The position numbers were made by a program, and so were the translations under genes. Of a stretch of 64,000 nt of DNA, positions 58,301 to 64,000 are shown one piece after another. The notes below the pieces were generated by a model. That model was not told where the DNA came from. It ran no database searches and saw nothing but the letters and a program-made list of their open reading frames with translations. Numbering within the stretch: position 1 is the first letter of the stretch; each line of letters starts with the position of its first letter. Where the stretch lies: positions 186,001 through 250,000 of the forward strand of contig CAXKVR010000015.1 of NCBI GenBank assembly GCA_964058845.1. Reading direction: 5' to 3'. Source of the stretch: Carex sylvatica. Taxonomy: Eukaryota; Streptophyta; Magnoliopsida; Poales; Cyperaceae.

Positions 58301-58499
58301 GTGTATTTCCGCTTGTTTTAGCATATTTTAGGCGAATAACAATTTTTTTTTTTATTCTAACGCATTATTTTAACTTTTTTTTTTCTTACTAGGGTAGTTT
58401 TGTATTTTTTGATATGAATTAGCTTATTTTATTATATTTTAACAGGAATGAGCTTATTTTAGTCAAATGTAGCATGTCTAATTTTTTTTCCAAACGTAG
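55373..58499 (+). other. Probable 3.1-kb 5'-UTR intron of the plant mobile domain gene
   Basis: Donor caa|gtaagt near 55372 and acceptor caaacgtag near 58499, two bases before the ATG. Most of the intron is a tandem repeat array. The leader exon is inferred from the TATA box and the donor; no transcript evidence. Confidence 0.5.
55795..58380 (+). repeat. Satellite-like array, ~246-bp unit, about 10.5 copies
   Basis: The landmark gtaacgtaatttagcct occurs at 56041, 56287, 56533, 56783, 57029, 57275, 57520, 57766, 58012 and 58258 (spacings 245-250), with a degenerate first copy near 55796. Each unit holds accgcaaatatattg, cgcttgtttta.catatttt, taacgcattatttta, ccgaaattagcatattta and ccgaataacc, plus shorter internal echoes of accgtaatta and gcatatttt. 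A poly-T tract of variable length separates units. The copies starting at 56287 and 58012 share the same private variants (taccatatttt, aactgttttttacc), a sign of higher-order duplication over seven units. Confidence 0.93.
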
Positions 58500-58500
58500 G

Positions 58501-59203
58501 ATGGCTAGGGGACGTCCTAGGAGACCACCACCACCCGACCCTATTGATGAGCCCATTCCCGTGGATAGCACGGAGCATTTCAGTCCATTATTATGGATAC
58601 CTCACAGTGAGCATCGAGTCTCACTAGCATCCCGAGAGGTACGTGATTACTTTATTTTTTTCTTTTTTTACGTTAAATTTTTTTAGAGTTCTCATATTTT
58701 CAGATTTTTATGTTGTTTGTTTTTTTTTCAACGCAGAGTCAGGAGTCTCTAGAAAGCAAGTGTCGGGTTTATGGCATGCAGTACTACCCTCTGATGGACC
58801 CGTATCTACACAATCTGGGGTTGTACCATTTGGTCGATATATTGGAGACGGAGAGCAAGGCCATTAATGCGTCCCTCATTCAGGGGCTAGTGGAGCGATG
58901 GCGCCCCGAGACACACACATTCCATTTGCCGTTCGGAGAGATGACAGTGACTCTCCAGGACGTGAGTGTCCTTTGGGGTTTGCCTATCCAGGGCGTGCCC
59001 ATCGGTGGCATATCTGACCCCACTGACGAGAACATGATTAATGCCAGCCTCGCAGAGCTGTTGGGAGCAGAGCCAGATGTACGTGATAATGGTGGGAGAT
59101 CGAGATTTCATCTGAAGAAGACGGCACTGCGAGCTCTGTTTGCCGATCGAGGTTTGCATTGGCGATCCACGCAGCATGACATTGAGAGGTACTTTTATAA
59201 ACC

Positions 59204-59244
<41 letters not shown>

Positions 59245-61469
59245 TTTGTATTTTATTTCATTGCAAAAAATGGGTTGGTCCCTAATTTTGACATTTCAGA
59301 TACACACGGGCTTTCGTGATGGACCTATTTGGTTCTGTCATGTTTCCTGATTCGAGCAGTGATGCCATTCCGATTATGTATCTGGAGCTGTTGAGAGACC
59401 TTGGGTCATCAAGAAAGTACAACTGGGGTGGAGCCGTCCTGGCACATCTTTACTCGAACCTGTGCCATGCTTGCAAGGTCAGTATGTTATTGTTGTCTTA
59501 TTTTTAAAAATTAACTTGTTCCGAAGTCTAATATTCTTCAAATTGCAGCCTAAAAGTAAGAAGATGTACGGGCCGACACTTCTACTGCAGCATTGGTCGT
59601 GGTCGCGCATACCAGTGGCGGTACCCGTGCAGAATGAGTCACTACATTCGGGAGAGCCCGATGATGCATATCACCCGGCATTTGGTAAGAAATGGTACGG
59701 GAATCACAGCTACGTGGACACGCCTCACGGAAAGCCAGCAGGCATCAGGTTGGTCCGTGGTCAGTTGCAGAGTCTGGGTGACACGCAGGTGAGCTGGACT
59801 CCGTATGCTGAGTCATACTGTGAGGGGAGCCTGCCACAGATTATATCAGATGATGAGGAGATGTGGCTCTACAGGGGTCCGCTGATTTGCTTCTGGATAG
59901 TGGAGCATCACTATCCAGACCGGGTGCTCCGTCAGTTTGGACTTCCTCCACTCATCCCCGCAGATCCAGACATCCCGAGATCTATTATCACGAGGCTACA
60001 CGGGTACGTACAAGTTATGTTTTTCTTGAATTTTGTATTTAATATTAGTTGTTGTAAACACTAATTTGCATGTAACATATTAATTACAGGACGTACCACG
60101 GTAATCACGCCGATAGAGATTGGAGTACGGCTTTCCTGGAGCACTACGACAGAGCAGGGACCATGAGGGAGAACTTGTGGCATATGTCGGAGGATTATGA
60201 GACGCAGCTGCAGGGGTCTCCCCTACTGAGATACCAGGCTTGGTACCTGCGGGTCGGCATGGCATCAGTGTATCTTGAGGGAGATTACGGCAATTATCTC
60301 CGCTCCAAGATCTTCGAAGATGATGGTTATACTCCCACTGGCAGAAAAGGAGCTCGTGATGTAAGTAATGCACCTAAAACAACTCATTTTGACCATCTTT
60401 TTAACCTTTTTTTTTCTAATGTTTCTTATTTTAATTTTTTTAGTTGCTACTAGCGGTTAAAGGTGGAGCACATTCAATCGTTTGTCTTGGAAAGCGTGGC
60501 TTCAGGGCTTTTGGACACACAATGTTGAACTACTTTGCGCCTTGTATTGAGGGCCACGGCCACGAGGCCAAGCTAGTCACGATGCTCAGAGACGCCGGAG
60601 AGGACATCGATTGGCGCAGAGTACATAGGGATGAGCCCGACGCGCCACCTGTTATGACTGCTGATATGCCACCAGAGCCCGCAGACCAGCCAGAGTGGGA
60701 CTACCACCGTTGGGTTCTGGGCATGTCTAGTTGGCACGCCTATTTTGACCAGTATGGACGTCCGTGTCTTCCCCAGGTTCGGTATTATTTATTTTATGTC
60801 AAGTTAGTTAACATTTTCTCATTCAGTAAAGTAAGTTAGTTAAAATTTATTGAATTATTTGTTTCCTTGCAGGGTCCTGCCTACATGCCGACACAGCCTG
60901 AGCACCAGACTAGATCCCCGGAGCTTCCTCAGGTTCGGTCTTCTTTATTTTATGTCAAGTTAGTTAAAATTTTCTCCTTCAGTAAAGTACGTTAGTTAAA
61001 ATTTAGTTAGTTAAAATTTATTGAATTATTTGTATCCTTGCAGGGTCTTGCCTACATTCCGACACAGCCTGAGCACCAGGCTCGATCTCCGGAGATTCAG
61101 TCTATGCATGAGTCTCAGGGCATGGAGTTCAGCCTTGCAGAGCTAGCTCCAGGTGATCAGTGGGATACAGCCGCTTCTCCTGCACCGCATCAGCCGTATC
61201 CAGCGAGGGCTCACGATTGGGAGGCCTCTGGTAGCGGGACTCATCCTGACTTATCCTTGTTTCATACCCCTCTGCCAGCTACACACGCCGCCGAGGATCC
61301 ATGGGGTACAGCACTCACGATGAGCAGAGAGCCTGAGCCCGAGGTCGAGATCACACCAGCTCGTGTGGCGCAGGAAGGAGAAGTACAGTGGAATAACTGG
61401 CATCGAGTTTTCACCAGAGAGAACAGAGGCAGACCAGCTGACCGATATTCCGATTCGCGGTATCGTTGA
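58501..61469 (+). CDS. Plant mobile domain (PMD) protein, MAIN/MAIL-like, transposon-associated (770 aa)
   Basis: Exons: 58501-58638, 58737-59188, 59300-59477, 59549-60003, 60090-60360, 60444-60776, 60873-60932, 61044-61469; 2313 nt in one frame. ATG chosen at 58501, just after an acceptor. Residues about 55-500 show the plant mobile domain: MD..L.NLGLYHL, W.PETHTFHLPFGEMT.TL.D, LWGLPI.G.P, YL..L.DL..., WGGAVLAHLY..LC.A, L.QHWSW.RI, and WYL..GM near the end. The last exons are a Pro/Glu/Gln-rich tail. PMD proteins include Arabidopsis MAIN and MAIL1, nuclear proteins that act in silencing and genome stability with PP7-type phosphatases; PMD genes also ride in MULE and Gypsy transposons. A convergent MULE transposase 1.3 kb away favours the transposon form. 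The phosphatase part is absent. Confidence 0.82.
59204..59240. repeat. (AT)n microsatellite in a PMD intron
   Basis: About 18 AT dinucleotides directly after the exon ending at 59188. Likely length-variable. Confidence 0.9.
60777..61103 (+). repeat. Exon-plus-intron tandem duplication within the PMD gene
   Basis: Intron 60777-60872 with exon 60873-60932 is duplicated as intron 60933-61043 with the start of exon 61044-61469. Both begin gttcggt.tt, share atgtcaagttagttaa and ttgcagggtc, and encode GPAYMPTQPEHQTRSPE and GLAYIPTQPEHQARSPE. The duplication keeps the frame and adds 20 residues. Confidence 0.88.
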
Positions 61470-61698
61470 TAGAGAGTTTTTTTATTGTTTTCTTTGTAGT
61501 GTTTTATGTTTTATTATGTATTATGTACGCTGATAGCTTATTATGATTTTTGTTCTGAGTTTAGCTATGTTTTATGGTAGTATTTATACAACAGAAAAAA
61601 TAATAAGAGAAACACTACATAATTAAGAACAAAAAACATACTAATAGAACCACTAAATCAAAAACAAAAGAACAACAAAAGAACACTAAACAAAAAAA

Positions 61699-62257
61699 AC
61701 GAGGGTGCAAAGTTGGGGTCGGAATGAAAACGTCATCAGTTCGGGCTATTTTTGAGCTCTTATATCTCACGATCCGTTCGGAGATTTCGTATGAAACTTT
61801 ACAGTCCTGTTTGGAAATGTCAACAATGCATGTCGCTCAATTTTCATGATTTTTGGAGATAGTTTGCTCCGAGAACGAGGGTGCAAAGTTGGGGTCGGAA
61901 TGAAAACGTCATCAGTTCGGGCTATTTTTGAGCTCTTATATCTCACGATCCGTTCGGAGATTTCGTATGAAACTTTACAGTCCTGTTTGGAAATGTCAAC
62001 AATGCATGTCGCTCAATTTTCATGATTTTTGGAGATAGTTTGCTCCGAGAACGAGGGTGCAAAGTTGGGGTCGGAATGAAAACGTCATCAGTTCGGGCTA
62101 TTTTTGAGCTCTTATATCTCACGATCCGTTCGGAGATTTCGTATGAAACTTTACAGTCCTGTTTGGAAATGTCAACAATGCATGTCGCTCAATTTTCATG
62201 ATTTTTGGAGATAGTTTGCTCCGAGAACGAGGGTGCAAAGTTGGGGTCGGAATAAAA
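61699..62257 (+). repeat. Tandem repeat, 176-bp period, 3.2 copies
   Basis: The word acgagggtgcaaagttgg starts at 61699, 61875, 62051 and 62227, exactly 176 bp apart. The three full copies appear identical in the bases compared; the last is cut after about 31 bases. It lies between the 3' ends of the convergent PMD and MULE genes. Confidence 0.95.
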
Positions 62258-62298
62258 ATATCTTACAATGTAAAATTTAAACAAAGGCATTTAAAACC

Positions 62299-62553
62299 CT
62301 ATTTCTTATAAGCCGGTTTCTTAGCAGCTGGCTTCTTATCAGCCGGCTTCTTAGCAGCCGGCTTCTTATCAGCTGGCTTAAGAGTAGTTACTCCCAATGA
62401 TGTGCTCGCCTTACCAGATCCGTATGAATTTTCAACAAAGTCATCGTCTGAAAGGGGAGGATGAACAATAGGTTGCGGACCAAATCTTTTTCTAAGAAAA
62501 CAAAATTTACAGTGACATTCTCCTTGCTCGATACCTCGGTTGCTATCGTTCAT
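62299..62553 (-). CDS. Small Cys-cluster/Lys-rich protein of the MULE region, unknown function (84 aa)
   Basis: A start at 62553 (MNDSNRG) follows an acceptor-like gttgttgaacag, so it could be a first coding exon after a leader or a later exon of a longer transcript. The frame upstream stays open to 62598. Residues about 12-16 carry C.C..C (ECHCKFC), followed by basic RKRFGPQP. The C-terminus is a run of KPA(A/D)KK repeats, like linker-histone tails and other nucleic acid-binding tails. It is not a recognised family. It lies downstream of and on the same strand as the transposase, so it may be an accessory MULE protein; this is inference from position. Confidence 0.4.
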   Translation of the reverse strand: MNDSNRGIEQGECHCKFCFLRKRFGPQPIVHPPLSDDDFVENSYGSGKASTSLGVTTLKPADKKPAAKKPADKKPAAKKPAYKK

Positions 62554-62736
62554 CCTGTTCAACAACAAAACAAACATACTATAACGTGAATAAGTCATAT
62601 CATAAAATATTAAAACATAAATAAATCATAACATAAACTAATACAATCCATTTACATAAAATAATACAACACATTCACATAAAATAATACAACATGTAAT
62701 CAAACGATACAATACAACTATACAAATTATATTAAG

Positions 62737-64000
62737 TCATCGTCTAAAATTCAATCCCCTCAGCACACGAGATCCCCATGATGATGTGCTTCTTCTAGCT
62801 GGTTGTACTGCTTCTTCTTGCTGGTTTGCTGTACCAGATGGCCCTGCACCATATGTGCTCGTCCCTCCTAGTTGAGATGTGCTCCTCCTAGGTGGTTGCA
62901 AAGCTTCTCCTTCCTCGTGTGCTGTACCAGATGGTCCCGCGTGAGATGTGCTCCTCCTTCCAGCTTGAGATGTGCTCCTTCTCCGCTGGGTAGTACCTGA
63001 ATGCCCCTGCATCCCAACCACCTCTTCTCCTGTCAGTACTTCTCCCATTGCCTCCCTAAACATCATAGTTGCATTTTCACGGAAGGTACGGCTTCTGGCT
63101 GTGCTGCGCCTCGACCCTTGCGATCCACTTGCCTCTGCCATAACTCGATCGTTTTCAGCTGCATTTGCTGCGTTACGAGAATCTGCAGACCCAATAAATG
63201 ATATAGTAAGTTATTGAAAAATGTAATAAAATATAATCATTGTTCAATATTACATACCTCGCATCTGCCTGTCGGTAGTGGAACGGCGAGGACGGTGCCC
63301 TATTTGCCTACCTTGCATTTCATCCATGGTCATTGGTTGACGGATGTGTTTTCTCCTACCATACCGTATCCAATCTTTGTTCGGCTCGTATTTTGGGGTA
63401 GTGGTCATAGGCCATTCTTCAGGATTACCGTAGGGAACAAACAAGGCATTCCAAGTACTCAGAAGGTACTCCATTCTGTACCAGTGGGCAACAAATTGAT
63501 CGGGGGACCAGCTGTTATGGCGACAAACCGCTAACACATGAGCGCACGGAATTCCAGTTAGTTGGATACCTCTGCATGTACATTCCACTGCTCTATCAGC
63601 TCCGAATGTCGCAATATACTTGAACTTTCTATGTATAATGGACATAGTTCCATCCTGTGTTTGGACTACTGGGACATATTCATCTGGGCCCGTGACTTCG
63701 TACTTACCTTCGCCGTGCGAGTATGAGATGACATCCATACCCACAGCTTTCTCCCACCGTTTGGCAAGCTTATCTTGTACCCGTTTGGAAAAAGGCTTAC
63801 AAGCAGTGCTGTGCTCCATTGCTGCCTGCCGCCGCTGGACAAACCACCTGTTGCACTTGTAGAATGTCTCCTCAACAAGTGCAGCTACGGGCAACATTCG
63901 GGCCTCCTTAAAGACAGCGTTCAGGGACTCAGAGCCATTTGTTGTCATGATACCAAATCGATATCCTCCATCACAGGTTTGAAAGATTTTCTCATAATTT
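62737..64000 (-). CDS. Mutator-like (MURA) transposase, C-terminal part (5' end outside window)
   Basis: Two exons are visible: 63258 to the window end, open throughout, and 62737-63182, joined by donor gag|gtatgt and acceptor tctgcag. The joined frame continues through RDSRNAANAAENDR. The first exon has the TTNGSESLNAVFK..R.LPV..LVE segment that follows the DDE core in MULE transposases, and a SWIM zinc finger CTC..(9)..CAH near 63545-63595. The second exon is a Ser/Arg-rich tail with repeated RRSTSQ/PSGTA units. The catalytic DDE residues would lie beyond the window. MURA cuts and pastes elements through terminal inverted repeats. Its pairing with a convergent PMD gene marks the region as a PMD-bearing MULE. 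Confidence 0.85.

Noticed and set aside
55795..58380. Centromeric satellite
   Set aside because: Only about ten copies, bounded by a promoter and a coding gene; unit length alone is not evidence.

Overview
The window is nuclear DNA of a flowering plant, most likely a eudicot. It is AT-rich, its genes have many short exons with GT..AG introns, and intergenic space is full of solo LTRs, MITEs and foldback elements. The genes recognised are typical of plants: an ATL RING-H2 ligase, an ankyrin-TPR protein, a plant mobile domain protein and a Mutator-like transposase. I cannot name the species.

Layout. (1) About 1-16 kb: a tandem duplication. Bases 1-6909 and 11543-15827 are copies of one segment carrying the 3' half of a gene for an RS-rich protein with a C-terminal SRI-like domain, plus its 3' flank. 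Both copies hold a solo LTR with TG..CA ends (4807-5486 and 14016-14700). Only the left copy holds a second, 2.3-kb solo LTR (2466-4793), and the right copy preserves its empty site. (2) 9321-12311 (+): a fuller SRI-like gene, mosaic and decayed in exon 2. (3) 15.8-17.3 kb: a dead LINE fragment. (4) 18065-23184 (-): an ankyrin-TPR pseudogene with frameshifts and a nonsense codon. (5) 23.2-32.8 kb: a gene-poor centre of MITEs and tandem repeats. (6) 32829-38044 (+): an intact 12-exon ankyrin-TPR gene (468 aa). (7) 39877-44332 (-): an intact 8-exon SRI-like gene (889 aa). (8) 45-55 kb: foldback elements around one intronless ATL-type RING-H2 gene (49693-50850, -). (9) 55.1-64.0 kb: a probable Mutator-like element with a plant mobile domain gene (+), a convergent small Lys-rich ORF (-) and a MURA transposase with SWIM finger (-, running off the window), and with two tandem-repeat arrays.

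The main structural result is that items 2, 4, 6 and 7 form a mirror-image locus: SRI(+), ANK(-), ANK(+), SRI(-), centred near 28 kb. Exon lengths and non-coding flanks match between the arms, so this is a large, old, diverged inverted duplication. One arm (left) has decayed and the other is intact; the left SRI gene has then been tandemly duplicated more recently.

All exon models were built by hand from splice sites, open frames and comparison between paralogues within the window. There was no database search or transcript evidence.
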